Source: Lysobacter antibioticus | GTDB taxonomy: Bacteria; Pseudomonadota; Gammaproteobacteria; Xanthomonadales; Xanthomonadaceae | Assembly (NCBI RefSeq): GCF_001442535.1 | Contig: NZ_CP013141.1 | Coordinates: forward strand, 1,408,372 to 1,472,371 | Direction: 5' to 3' | Length of the DNA stretch: 64,000 bases | Shown here: piece by piece, positions 17,799-26,439 of the stretch | Layout: the number at the start of each line of letters is the position of its first letter | How positions within the stretch are numbered: the first letter of the stretch is position 1 | Notes under the pieces: model-generated | Seen by the model: the letters and a program-made list of their open reading frames with translations, nothing else | The model's database searches: none | What the model was told of the DNA's origin: nothing | Translations under genes and position numbers: made by a program

Positions 17799-18941
17799 TC
17801 AGTCGGACCTCGGCTCGTGCTCGAACAGGTCCGACTGGACCGCGCCGTCCTCGTCTTCGGCGAACCCCGACAGGCCGACGCCGACCAGGCGGAACAAGGT
17901 CTGCGCCGGCAGCTCGACCCGCGCGCGCAAGGCGCAGGCGATGTCGGCCAGCTCGGTCTCGTCGGCGGGCGGATGCGCCGCGGTCAGGCTGCGGGTGAGG
18001 ATGCGGAAGTCGGCGGTCTTGAGTTTGAGCACCACAGTGCGCGCGACCCGCCCCGGGCTGCGCTGCAGCTCGCGCTGATAGCCGGCCCAGGTCTTGCCGG
18101 CGAGCCGGCGGATGTCGGCCTCGACCTGCTCCAACGGCAGGTCGCGCTCGAAGGTGTCCTCCGACGACACCTGCAGGGTCGGCCGCTCCGGCTCGACCGC
18201 ATTGTGGTCGATGCCGAGCGAGAGTTCGTGCAGGCGCCGGCCCCAGCGGCCGAAGCGCTGCTCCAGCGCCAGCGCACCGAGCGCGCGCAGGTCGGCGACC
18301 ACGCTCACACCGAGCTCGGCGAGCTTGGCCTCCATGACCTTGCCGACCCCGGGCAATCGCCCGACCGGCAGCGGCGCCAGGAAGGCCTCGACCTGGTGCG
18401 GGCGGATCACGAACAAACCATCGGGCTTGCGCCAGTCCGAGGCGATCTTGGCCAGGAACTTGTTCGAGGCCACCCCGGCCGATGCGGTCAGCCGGGTCTC
18501 CTCGCGGATCGCCGCGCGGATCGCCTCGGCGGTCGCGGTCGCCGACGGCAACCCGGTCTTGGTGGTGGTGACGTCGAGATAAGCCTCGTCGAGCGACAGC
18601 GGCTCGATCAGGTCGGTGTGGCGGGCGAAGATCTCGCGCACCTGGCGCGAGACCGCCTTGTAGCGGACGAAATCCGGCGGCACGAACACCGCCTGCGGGC
18701 ACAGGCGTTCGGCCCGCACCGCCGGCATCGCCGAGCGCACGCCGAACTTGCGCGCCTCATAGCTGGCCGCGCACACCACCGAACGCGCGCCGCGCCAGGC
18801 CACCACGACCGGCTGGCCGCGCAGTTCCGGCGCATCGCGCTGCTCGACCGACGCGTAGAACGCGTCCATGTCGACGTGCAGGACTTTGCGGCTGGGCGCG
18901 GATTCGGACACGGCACCGGGACAGGCGGACGAACGCGCCAT
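17799..18941 (-). CDS. dinB: DNA polymerase IV
   Basis: A 380-residue Y-family translesion polymerase. The catalytic acidic residues are visible: Asp24 in HVDMDAFYASVEQ, and Asp118-Glu119 in PLSLDEAYLDV. The fingers segment YEARKFGVRSAMP, the helix-hairpin-helix LPGVGKVMEAKLAELGV and a little-finger domain to about 350 follow in normal order. The acidic C-terminal tail ends SDLFEHEPRSD; the QSDLF stretch resembles a beta-clamp binding motif, which would link it to DnaN. Length is normal. It copies past lesions during stress, and no LexA box could be assigned by eye. Confidence 0.96.
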   Translation of the reverse strand: MARSSACPGAVSESAPSRKVLHVDMDAFYASVEQRDAPELRGQPVVVAWRGARSVVCAASYEARKFGVRSAMPAVRAERLCPQAVFVPPDFVRYKAVSRQVREIFARHTDLIEPLSLDEAYLDVTTTKTGLPSATATAEAIRAAIREETRLTASAGVASNKFLAKIASDWRKPDGLFVIRPHQVEAFLAPLPVGRLPGVGKVMEAKLAELGVSVVADLRALGALALEQRFGRWGRRLHELSLGIDHNAVEPERPTLQVSSEDTFERDLPLEQVEADIRRLAGKTWAGYQRELQRSPGRVARTVVLKLKTADFRILTRSLTAAHPPADETELADIACALRARVELPAQTLFRLVGVGLSGFAEDEDGAVQSDLFEHEPRSD

Positions 18942-19049
18942 GGTAGCGCTTCGCCGCCTGCCTGCTTGCGTCGTATCGGGCGTGTCGGGCGAGTGCCGGA
19001 TCGAACCGGGCCCAATCCTGCGTTTGCGCTGTCGCGTGCGCTGTCGCGA

Positions 19050-19493
19050 TTAGGGGTTCAGCGGCTGGAACAGCACTTCCAACTGGTCGACGCTGTTGAG
19101 GCCGGCGCCGTAGATGCCGTCGCCCTGATCGGATTGCCCCGCGTTCGGCAAGGCATTGACCAGGGCATCGAAAGCCGGCCCGACATTATCCTGCCACCAC
19201 CCGATCTGGCCGACGATGCACTGATTCTCCGGAAAGTCCGCCAACAGCGCCATCACCGTGGGCACGTCGGCCGCCGTGAACGCTTCATCCTGATCGTTGA
19301 TCATGACCAGGTGGATACCAATGACCTCGGTGGCGTCGACATTGCTGGCGACGATGCCGATGCAGGAAGTGAAGTTGCCGAACTGCACCGTCGGCACGGC
19401 TTGGCCGTTGACGGGCAGAATCGCCTGGGCGCTGGCCCATTCGCATTCGCCGATGTTGAGCGGGGTGAAGCAACGATTGATCTGATAGGGCAT
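19050..19493 (-). CDS. Unknown protein, paralogue 1, with conserved Cys44/His61 pair
   Basis: A 147-residue cytosolic-type protein with no signal peptide. It aligns without gaps over its first 65 residues with the next gene upstream (CEWASA.AI.PV.GQAVPTV.F). Positions 43-61 read TSCIGIVAS...VIGIH. A Cys followed 17 residues later by His with this strand pattern resembles the CheD/CNF-type deamidase core, but that is only a pattern match. The C-terminal part has TVMALLADFPENQCIVGQIGWWQDN. The start follows an AGGAG site at 7 nt. Family unknown. Confidence 0.7.
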   Translation of the reverse strand: MPYQINRCFTPLNIGECEWASAQAILPVNGQAVPTVQFGNFTSCIGIVASNVDATEVIGIHLVMINDQDEAFTAADVPTVMALLADFPENQCIVGQIGWWQDNVGPAFDALVNALPNAGQSDQGDGIYGAGLNSVDQLEVLFQPLNP

Positions 19494-19658
19494 CGGAACT
19501 CTCCTGTGGTTGGGGCGCAGCCGATGCCGCGCCAGAATCCCTTCTAGCGGCCCGCGCCGCAGCGCGATATGCGGACGCGGTCCGCAGCGCCGCTTCGTAC
19601 CGAACCCGGCCCGGCACGAATCCGTTCGCGCTCGACGTTTCCGGCACTGCCGCGTCCG

Positions 19659-20096
19659 CTAGCTCCGTCGAAACAAGACTTGCAATCCGCCGACGATGTC
19701 GAAGCCCGCGGCGTAGATACCCCCGCCGTAATCGATCTGCTCGGCATACGGCACGCTGTCGACCAAGGCGTCGAAGGGCTTCCAGAGATTGTTCTGCCAC
19801 AGCGCGATATTGCCGACGATCGACCGATTCTCCGGGAAATCCGCCAGCAACGCGGTCACCGAAGCCACGTCGTCAACGCTGAACAGGTTGTCCTGCTCGT
19901 CTGACAAAGGCAGATTGATGCCGATCACCCGGCTGCGATCGGCATTGCTGGCGAAAATGCCGATGGAGGAAAAGAACTGGAGAAAACGCACCGTGGGCAC
20001 GGCCTGGCCGTCGACCGGACCAATCGCTCGCGCGCTCGCCCATTCGCATCGGCTGATGGCAAGCGGCGAATTACAAGGTTGAATCAAATAGCGCAT
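19659..20096 (-). CDS. Unknown protein, paralogue 2, with Cys44 and His61 replaced by Ser and Asn
   Basis: A 145-residue paralogue of the gene at 19050-19493, about 165 bp upstream on the same strand. Shared blocks are CEWASA, PV.GQAVPTV, SIGIFASN/CIGIVASN, VTALLADFPEN..IVG and the C-terminal GGGIYAAGFD.V..LQVLF. The candidate catalytic residues differ: Cys44 is Ser and His61 is Asn. Two ATGs are possible. The inner one (20096) was chosen because its AGGAG spacing of 7 nt equals that of the paralogue, while the outer ATG (20102) is too close. Function unknown; perhaps a regulatory or immunity-like partner. Confidence 0.7.
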   Translation of the reverse strand: MRYLIQPCNSPLAISRCEWASARAIGPVDGQAVPTVRFLQFFSSIGIFASNADRSRVIGINLPLSDEQDNLFSVDDVASVTALLADFPENRSIVGNIALWQNNLWKPFDALVDSVPYAEQIDYGGGIYAAGFDIVGGLQVLFRRS

Positions 20097-20313
20097 CTTC
20101 ATTCTCCTGTCGGTGAAACGCGGCCCCTGCCGGACCGCTCGCTCGCTTGGTGAACCGCAACGCGAAACGCACGCCATTCGCAGCGCCGACTTCGCGCTCG
20201 AACATCCCAGCGGTGCATGCACCTCGTCCTCGTAAGCGCCGCCTGCGTCGCGGTTCGTCCTGCGCAGCGCCCTCGACGCTTCACGGCCAGGCGCCTGCCG
20301 CGTTCTGGCGGAC

Positions 20314-20820
20314 ATGACTATCTCTTTACGCACTGACGCCGTCGAAGCGGCCATCGAGTCGCATCCCTGCTTCGCCGGCCTGCCGGAACCGGAATCGGTC
20401 GAGTTCGAGGTGCTGTGCCGGTTCTGCGAAGCGCATCGGGTCGAGGTGCTGTCGTCGCTGCCCTGGGTCGCGGCCGAGGTCGCCGCGCTCGAAGGTTTCG
20501 ACGCCATGCTGCGGCTGGTGCGCCGCCACGGCGGCCGCCGGCTGTACCTGTCGCGCAGCCGCAAGGCCTGCTCGACCCGGCTCGGAGTGGAGCTGGACGC
20601 CCCCACCCACCGCCGCCTGCTCGAGCGCGCCAGCGCCGCCGGCACCATCGAGATCCCTTCGGCCTGGGGCGTGTTCGTCGGCCTGCGCCGGGTCGGCATC
20701 CGCGCCGCGGTGCGCGCCGGCCGCAGCCAGCGCGAGGTCGCCCAGACTTTCGGCGTGACCGAGCGCCACCTGCGCCGCGAGGCCGACAGCCTGCGCCCGG
20801 ACGGCCTGCGTCCCGACTGA
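20314..20820 (+). CDS. Mor-like helix-turn-helix protein
   Basis: A 168-residue protein. The C-terminal third reads RRVGIRAAVRAGRSQREVAQTFGVTERHLRREAD, a helix-turn-helix. The middle (DAMLRLVRRHGGRRLYLSRS) recalls the GG..IY.P pattern of the phage Mu Mor activator family. It would thus be a DNA-binding regulator. No phage genes are nearby, so it is either domesticated or a chromosomal member of the family. It is divergent from the unknown paralogue pair, 217 bp away, and 75 bp upstream of fbp. A role in controlling the paralogues is possible but unproven. Confidence 0.6.
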   Translation: MTISLRTDAVEAAIESHPCFAGLPEPESVEFEVLCRFCEAHRVEVLSSLPWVAAEVAALEGFDAMLRLVRRHGGRRLYLSRSRKACSTRLGVELDAPTHRRLLERASAAGTIEIPSAWGVFVGLRRVGIRAAVRAGRSQREVAQTFGVTERHLRREADSLRPDGLRPD

Positions 20821-20895
20821 ACACGCGCGCCGCAGGACTGCGCCGCGCACGCGGCATCGGCGACAATGGCGGCCCTCGCCGCCACCGCCCCCGCC

Positions 20896-21948
20896 ATGTC
20901 CGCACCCTCCCCCGTTCCCAGCAGCATCTCCCTGACCCGCTACCTGATCGAAGAACAGCGCGCCGGACGCATCAACCCCGACCTGCGCCTGCTGATCGAA
21001 GTCGTCGCCCGCGCCTGCAAGACCATTTCGATCGCGGTCGGCAAGGGCGCGCTCGGCGGCGTGCTCGGCGAAGCCGGCACCCCCGGCGAAGCCAGCATGA
21101 ACATCCAGGGCGAGGCGCAGAAGAAGCTCGACGTGCTCAGCAACGAGATCCTGCTCGAAGCCAACGCCTGGGGCGGCCACCTCGCCGGCCTGGCCTCGGA
21201 AGAGATGGACACCTCGCACCCGATCCCCGACGTCTATCCGCGCGGCAACTACCTGCTGCTGTTCGATCCCCTCGACGGTTCGTCCAACATCGACGTCAAC
21301 ATCTCGGTCGGCACGATCTTCTCGGTGCTGCGTTGCCCGGACGGCGTGACCCAGGCCGCCGACAAGGACTTCCTCCAGGCCGGCACCGAACAGGTCTGCG
21401 CCGGCTACACGACCTACGGCCCGAGCACGATGCTGGTGCTGACCATCGGCAACGGCACCCATGCCTTCACCCTCGACCGCGAAGTCGGCAGCTTCGTGAT
21501 GACCACGCGCAACATGACCATTCCCGAGGAAACCAAGGAATTCGCGGTCAACATGTCCAACCAGCGCCACTGGCAGCCGCCGATGCAGGCCTACGTGGCC
21601 GATCTGCTGTCGGGCAAGGAAGGCCCGCGCGGCAAGGACTTCAACATGCGCTGGGTCGCCTCGATGGTCGCCGACGTGCACCGCATCCTGACCCGCGGCG
21701 GCATCTTCAGTTATCCGCTCGACGCCAAGTGCGCCGACAAGGGCGGCAAGCTGCGCCTGATGTACGAAGCCAATCCGATGAGTTTCCTGGTCGAGCAGGC
21801 CGGCGGCGCCGCCAGCACCGGCCGCCAGCGTATGCTCGAAGTGCAGCCGACCGGCCTGCACATGCGCGTGCCGGTGTTCATCGGCAGCAAACAGGAAGTC
21901 GAAACCGCGGTGCGCTATCACCGCGAACACGATGCTGAACAGGCCTAA
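20896..21948 (+). CDS. fbp: Fructose-1,6-bisphosphatase class I
   Basis: A 350-residue gluconeogenic enzyme hydrolysing fructose 1,6-bisphosphate to fructose 6-phosphate. The metal-binding core is visible as [14 protein letters not shown], with the earlier ASEEMD Glu residues. The substrate-binding segments [26 protein letters not shown] and [21 protein letters not shown] are intact. Residues 1-20 are a loose leader, and an alternative upstream ATG at 20866 would add 10 Ala-rich residues. The gene is alone; a GC-rich hairpin follows at about 21971-21992 without a U tract. Confidence 0.97.
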   Translation: MSAPSPVPSSISLTRYLIEEQRAGRINPDLRLLIEVVARACKTISIAVGKGALGGVLGEAGTPGEASMNIQGEAQKKLDVLSNEILLEANAWGGHLAGLASEEMDTSHPIPDVYPRGNYLLLFDPLDGSSNIDVNISVGTIFSVLRCPDGVTQAADKDFLQAGTEQVCAGYTTYGPSTMLVLTIGNGTHAFTLDREVGSFVMTTRNMTIPEETKEFAVNMSNQRHWQPPMQAYVADLLSGKEGPRGKDFNMRWVASMVADVHRILTRGGIFSYPLDAKCADKGGKLRLMYEANPMSFLVEQAGGAASTGRQRMLEVQPTGLHMRVPVFIGSKQEVETAVRYHREHDAEQA

Positions 21949-22216
21949 GGCCGGCTCGATCAAACTATGAACAGGGCTCCCTCCCGCTCCGGGAGGGAAT
22001 GCCGATGCCGCCGAGGCATCACTCCCGAGATGCCCCCACTCGTTCGGCCCGCCCCCGGCTGAACGAACTGAACCGCGTTGATGAATCGACGCGCGGCGAT
22101 GCCTAAACGCGCATCGCCGCCGATACCGGTCGCCCGATGACCGGCTTTGCTTCGAGTGTGCGTTGGTAGTAACACTTGCAGTAATTATCGGCGCCTTGCG
22201 CCCGCGGGGAAAAGCG

Positions 22217-23677
22217 ATGTCGAACAGTACTCGGCGCGACTTGGGAGGTCGCTACGCGACCAACGGCGTTACTTCGCCCAAACCAGCTCCGGCGCGCGAT
22301 TTCGGCGGCCGCGAGCTGCTGTATCTGAGCCCCGGCGGCGCCGGGCGCATGCACGCCCTGGCGGCGTTGCAGACCCTGGGTTGGACCTTACGCCGCGCCG
22401 TCGATGCGCGCGGCGCGCTACGCATGCTGCACGCCAACCTGCGCCTGCCGCATGCGGTGCTGATCGATCTGCGCGAAGGCTTCGACGCGCGCGACCTCGA
22501 CGAACTCGGTCCGGCCTTGAGCACGCACAACGCCGGCTGGATCGCCGGCGTCACCGCCGACCAGGTCGAAGACCCGATCGTGCGCCGCCTGATCCGCGAC
22601 TACTGCTACGACTACGTCACCCTGCCCTGCCCCGAAACCGTGCTGCATACGGTGATCGGCCACGCCTACGGCATGGCCGCGCTGGCCTGCGGTCATAACG
22701 ACGATGCCGCATCCAGCTACGTCGACGGCATGGTCGGCGAAAGCGAGGCGATGCGTTCGCTGAGCCGGATCTTGAACAAGGCCGCATCGACCGACGCGCC
22801 GGCCTTCATCGCCGGCGAAACCGGCACCGGCAAGGAACTCGCGGCGATGGCGATCCACCGCCATTCGCGCCGCCAGCGCAATCCCTTCGTCGCGATCAAC
22901 TGCGGCGCCATTCCGCACAACCTGATCGAGTCGGAACTGTTCGGCTACGAACGCGGCGCCTTCACCGGCGCGCAGCAACGCAAGCTGGGCCGCATCGAAA
23001 TGGCCGACGGCGGCACCTTGTTCCTCGACGAAATCGGCGACCTGCCGCTGGAAAGCCAGACCTCGCTGCTGCGTTTCCTCGAACAAGGCAGCATCGACCG
23101 GCTCGGCGGCCAGGGCCCCACCAAGATCGATGTGCGCATCGTCTCGGCGACCCATCACGACCTCGACCTCGCCGTCGCCGAAGGCCGTTTCCGCAGCGAC
23201 CTCTATCACCGCTTGTGCGTGCTGCGCCTGCAGGTGCCGCCGCTGCGCGAACGCGGCGGCGACATCGACCTGCTCGCCGACTACGCGCTGCAGCGTTACT
23301 CGCGGGAAAACACCCGCGGCCTGAGGGGTTTTTCGCCGTGCGCGCGCCACGCCATGCACCGCCACGCCTGGCCCGGCAACGTGCGCGAACTGATCAACCG
23401 CGTGCGCCAGGCCGTGGTGATGGCCGAGGGCCGCTACATCACCGCCGCCGACTTGCGCATCGGTGCGCTCGGCGACGGCCAACCGATGACCCTGGAAGAA
23501 GCGCGCGACGCCGCCACCCGCGAAGCGATCGAACGCGCCCTGCACCGCAACCGCCGCCGCCTCGGCGAATCGGCGCGCGAACTCGGCGTATCGCGGGTGA
23601 CGTTGTACCGCCTCATGCAGAAACTCGGCATGCGCAGCAGCGAAGACGACGTCTCCGAGGAAGCCGAAACGGTCTGA
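22217..23677 (+). CDS. Sigma-54 dependent activator, VpsR-like
   Basis: A 486-residue enhancer-binding protein. The N-terminal about 150 residues form a receiver-like domain with a phosphoacceptor-position Asp (about residue 84, AVLIDLREG) but no acidic pair at the first strand (ELLYLSPGG), as in VpsR-type regulators. The AAA+ domain has Walker A GETGTGKE (200-207), the sigma-54 contact loop GAFTGA, Walker B GGTLFLDEIGD and the arginine-finger region FRSDLYHRL. A Fis-type HTH ends the protein (LGESARELGVSRVTLYRLMQKLG). VpsR-like proteins often respond to c-di-GMP and control exopolysaccharide or motility genes; this is inference here. It converges on a sensor kinase gene. Confidence 0.88.
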   Translation: MSNSTRRDLGGRYATNGVTSPKPAPARDFGGRELLYLSPGGAGRMHALAALQTLGWTLRRAVDARGALRMLHANLRLPHAVLIDLREGFDARDLDELGPALSTHNAGWIAGVTADQVEDPIVRRLIRDYCYDYVTLPCPETVLHTVIGHAYGMAALACGHNDDAASSYVDGMVGESEAMRSLSRILNKAASTDAPAFIAGETGTGKELAAMAIHRHSRRQRNPFVAINCGAIPHNLIESELFGYERGAFTGAQQRKLGRIEMADGGTLFLDEIGDLPLESQTSLLRFLEQGSIDRLGGQGPTKIDVRIVSATHHDLDLAVAEGRFRSDLYHRLCVLRLQVPPLRERGGDIDLLADYALQRYSRENTRGLRGFSPCARHAMHRHAWPGNVRELINRVRQAVVMAEGRYITAADLRIGALGDGQPMTLEEARDAATREAIERALHRNRRRLGESARELGVSRVTLYRLMQKLGMRSSEDDVSEEAETV

Positions 23678-23721
23678 GCCCGGCCCGGCTTCGTTGCGAG
23701 GGCTCCGTGCCGGCCGCTCGG

Positions 23722-24867
23722 CTAGCGTCCGGCGTGCGCCAGCGAACGGCGCGGCAGGTCGATGGTGAACACGCAGCCCGAACCGGGAAGATTGCGGACG
23801 CTGAGTTCGCCCTTGTTGGCCAGAATGCTGCGCCGGGCGATCGACAATCCCAATCCCAGGCCGCTGGTGTCCGCCCCGGCCTGGGTGAAAGGATGGAATA
23901 AGCGCTCGGCATCGCCTGGCGGCAAGCCGCCGCAACGATCCTCGACGTCGATCAGGATGCGGTCGGCGGCGGCATAGGCGTTGAGGACGATCTCGCTGCC
24001 GGGATGGGAAAACTTGAACGCGTTCTGCAGCAGATTGCCCACCGCCGACAACAGCAGGTCGCGGTCGGCATCGACCGCCAGCAAGGGATCGACGTTCGAC
24101 ACGGCCAGGCTACAGCTCCTGACCTGCGCTTCCAGCGACGCCGACAGTTTGATCTCGGCGATGAATTCGGCCAGCGAAAACAGGTGCTGATGCACCGGCA
24201 TCCCGGCGGTCATGCGCACCTCGGCCAGCGAGCGGTCGATCAAGTTGCCGAGACTCACCAGAGCGCGGTCGAGCACGCCGCCGGTGGCGCCGCCGAGGCC
24301 GACGTTGCCCTCCTTGATGATCGACAGCGCGAGCGTCGCGGTGCAAAGGTGATTGCGCAATTCGTGGGCGAAGAACCCCAGCTTCTCGTTCAACGCGTCG
24401 ACCTGCTGGCCGGCGAGGGCGAAATCGTGTTGATAGCCGAATTCGGTCACCGCGTTGGCGATCGCATTGTCGAGGCAGCGATTGAGCGTCCTGAACTCGT
24501 CGATATCGATTCGCACGTCGCGTTCGAATGCCAGGTCGGTGATCGCCTGGCACAGATCGCCGTAATCGTGGACGACCGCGTCGATGCTGTAGCCGTGCGC
24601 GAGCAGTTCCTTGCCGTGCAGCGCCGCGGTTTCGCCGATCTCCGACAAGGCCGGCTTGCCTCCGCCGGTCGGCCCGGACACTTTGCGGCTGCGCGCGGGC
24701 TCCGAGGTCCGTTCGACCTGCAGGGTCTTGATCAGTTGCTCGAGGAATATGGTGATGCCATGGTCCAGCTCCGCTTCGGGAACGCCCGGCGGTGCGCGGC
24801 AGGCGACCTTCGCCCGGCATCGGGCGATCAGCTCGACGCGGTTCGATATGAGGAACTCATGCATCAT
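23722..24867 (-). CDS. Soluble sensor histidine kinase
   Basis: A 381-residue protein without membrane segments. An N-terminal all-alpha sensory domain (LISNRVELIARCRAKVACR, then HGYSIDAVVHDYGDLCQAITDLA) spans residues 5-150. The phosphoacceptor block FFAHELRNHLCTATLALSIIK has His168. The ATPase domain shows NLLQNAFKFS, DRCGGLPPGD, FTQAGADTSGLGLGLSIARR and GSGCVFTIDLP. Start choice is uncertain: two adjacent ATGs (24867, 24864) open the conserved sensor domain, and a longer start at 24900 is possible. No response regulator is adjacent. The sigma-54 activator downstream, on the opposite strand, lacks a full acidic pocket, so pairing is doubtful. Confidence 0.85.
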   Translation of the reverse strand: MMHEFLISNRVELIARCRAKVACRAPPGVPEAELDHGITIFLEQLIKTLQVERTSEPARSRKVSGPTGGGKPALSEIGETAALHGKELLAHGYSIDAVVHDYGDLCQAITDLAFERDVRIDIDEFRTLNRCLDNAIANAVTEFGYQHDFALAGQQVDALNEKLGFFAHELRNHLCTATLALSIIKEGNVGLGGATGGVLDRALVSLGNLIDRSLAEVRMTAGMPVHQHLFSLAEFIAEIKLSASLEAQVRSCSLAVSNVDPLLAVDADRDLLLSAVGNLLQNAFKFSHPGSEIVLNAYAAADRILIDVEDRCGGLPPGDAERLFHPFTQAGADTSGLGLGLSIARRSILANKGELSVRNLPGSGCVFTIDLPRRSLAHAGR

Positions 24868-25166
24868 TCCGGCACGATACGCGGCCCTTGTTGAGTTCAT
24901 TCGGACCGCAGCGCATCCCGCGTCGGGCGATACCGCCCGCACCCTCCGAGCGACCGCCGCTTCAGCAGCCCATGCGCCGGGCAAGCGCCGGCGGCCATCG
25001 CCGGATGGCGAAAAATACTGAATACAATCATATGGTTACGCCGCCACCCAGGGCCGTAACGTCCGCCGCGACCCGCGTCGCGCGCAGGCGACGACGGCCC
25101 TGCCGTGTCGATTCGCCGCCCTGCCGTTCGTCGGATGGATACCACCCCAGGCAACGGAGCACCGAT

Positions 25167-25814
25167 ATGAGGATCTATTGGATCAGGGCGCAGGCACCGC
25201 GACGGGTACTGGCGCTGGTCAAACACCTCGGCATCGACGCCGAGCTGATCGAGAAAGACCTGATGGCCGGCGAGCTCAAGGCCGCCGATTACACCGCCCT
25301 CAACCCCAACGGCAAGGCGCCGACCCTGGTCGATGGCGAGCGGGTGCTGTGGGAGTCCTCGGCGATCATGGCTTACCTGTGCATCAAGCAAGGGTCGGAC
25401 ATGTGGCCGGCGCACTCGCCCGACGAACAAGTCGAAGTGCTGCGCTGGCTGTCGTGGAACGATTGCCACTGGGCGAACGCGGTCTCGCCGTTCTACTTCG
25501 AGCACGTGGTCAAGAACACGTTCGGACTCGGTCCGCCGGACCTGGAGCTGTTGGCGGCGGAAACCGCGGGACTGATCAGGTTCGCCCGCGTGCTCGACGC
25601 GCATCTGGCCGATCGTCGCTACGTGGCTTGCGGCCGGCTGACGATCGCCGACTTCCAACTCGCCTCGATGGCGGCCTACTGGCGCGAATCGGACATGCCG
25701 CTCGATGCGTTCGCGAACATCCTGCGCTGGCTCGACGACTTGATGCGCATCCCGGCCTGGGCCGACCCCTGGCCGAGCGAAGGCGAGCCTCTGGCCGCGG
25801 TTGCGGCGCGCTGA
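25167..25814 (+). CDS. Glutathione S-transferase family protein
   Basis: A 215-residue protein. The thioredoxin-like N-domain has RIYWIRAQAPRRVLALVKHLGIDAELIEKDL, the cis-Pro motif GKAPTLVDGE and the glutathione-binding ESSAIMAYL. The C-terminal helical domain has the N-capping box LTIADFQLASM. Conjugation of glutathione or related redox chemistry is expected; the substrate is unknown. Position 10-11 lacks an obvious catalytic Ser or Cys, and Tyr4 or a main-chain group may serve. The frame stays open upstream, but conserved similarity begins at this ATG, which has a GGAG site about 8 bp before it. Confidence 0.9.
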   Translation: MRIYWIRAQAPRRVLALVKHLGIDAELIEKDLMAGELKAADYTALNPNGKAPTLVDGERVLWESSAIMAYLCIKQGSDMWPAHSPDEQVEVLRWLSWNDCHWANAVSPFYFEHVVKNTFGLGPPDLELLAAETAGLIRFARVLDAHLADRRYVACGRLTIADFQLASMAAYWRESDMPLDAFANILRWLDDLMRIPAWADPWPSEGEPLAAVAAR

Positions 25815-25861
25815 GCCCCGACATCGCTATCGGTGATAGACGAGTGCGTCCGTTACGCTCC

Positions 25862-26015
25862 CTTTCTCGCATCGCCCCTTTGGCAAAGGGGGCGAGCGCC
25901 CGACAGAGCACGAAGCCCGAATCGACTACGACGCGGGGGATTTGCTGTTCGGCGCGATGCGTCGAGGCGGGAAAGAACAAATCCCCCCTGTCCCTCTGCC
26001 CAAAGGGGGAACGGC
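25862..26015. repeat. Inverted pair of C/G-run hairpin repeats
   Basis: Between the GST and oxygenase genes two members of the AGGGGG/ATTTGCT repeat family face one another. The left has CCCCTTTGGCAAAGGGGGCGAG and GGGGGATTTGCTGTT near 25936-25950. The right has AACAAATCCCCCCTGTCC and CCCAAAGGGGGAA, ending near 26010. The 625-bp gap (25815-26439) otherwise holds the candidate small RNA and an AT-rich island; no gene is supported. Confidence 0.6.
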
Positions 26016-26044
26016 AAACAGCGAGGGCAATGCGAAGCGCGGCC

Positions 26045-26080
26045 AAAAAATCGGGACGGAGGCCTCACACCTCCGTCCCG
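26045..26080 (-). terminator. Intrinsic terminator, minus strand
   Basis: Perfect 11-bp GC-rich stem, 7-nt loop, then a U tract of six on the minus strand. On the plus strand no U tract follows, so it does not serve the GST gene. Confidence 0.8.
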
Positions 26081-26176
26081 ACGCGAGCGCCGTCGGAACC
26101 GACAGCACCGGGAAACCTGGCCGCTCGATGGGTCTCGACGGCACTGATACGGGAGCCGTCGCGAAAGCCGTGCCAA
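26045..26176 (-). ncRNA. Candidate small RNA ending at an orphan intrinsic terminator
   Basis: On the minus strand an 11-bp stem (CGGGACGGAGG with complement, 26052-26080, 7-nt loop) is followed directly by A then six T (26050-26045), a textbook intrinsic terminator. No minus-strand gene lies upstream of it as far as the divergent oxygenase gene. About 100 nt upstream is a 40-bp AT-rich island, unusual in this DNA, where a promoter could lie, though no clear -35/-10 pair is seen. The segment between contains short inverted repeats (GGCAC with GTGCC, and others). The 5' end given is a guess. Confidence 0.4.
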
Positions 26177-26177
26177 C

Positions 26178-26195
26178 AATTCAAGCATTTGAATT
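26178..26195. promoter_or_regulatory. AT-rich palindrome AATTCAA-N4-TTGAATT
   Basis: A perfect 7-bp inverted repeat with a 4-bp spacer inside a 40-bp AT-rich island (26176-26210), 245 bp before the oxygenase start and just upstream of the candidate small RNA. It looks like a dimeric regulator site; the regulator is unknown. Confidence 0.4.
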
Positions 26196-26439
26196 AATTG
26201 ATTATTTTCTCCGTTCGGCGGCGTCGCCCCGAGACTGTCCGGCGAAAGCGTTGCGGCCGCGTTACCTGCCTGCCCCGGACCGGTCGATGCGGCGATCGCG
26301 GCAATCCCCCGTGGGGCTTGATTCGGCGGCCGATAGGCTCGCGAGCGCTCCGTGTAAACAGGCGCATCGGCGCCGTTGCCTTTTTGCAACGCGCTTCGCG
26401 TGCGAGGATGACCGCCTTCCCGCGCTCGCTTCCCCAGCC

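Noticed and set aside
21971-21992. GC-rich hairpin after fbp as an intrinsic terminator
   Set aside because: The stem CCCTCCC/GGGAGGG is present but no U tract follows on either strand, so it is noted only in the fbp entry.
22418-23935. Long open frame on the minus strand opposite the sigma-54 activator gene
   Set aside because: Composition is His/Gln/Val/Gly-rich without family motifs, as expected for antisense of a high-GC gene; the plus-strand gene has complete AAA+ motifs.
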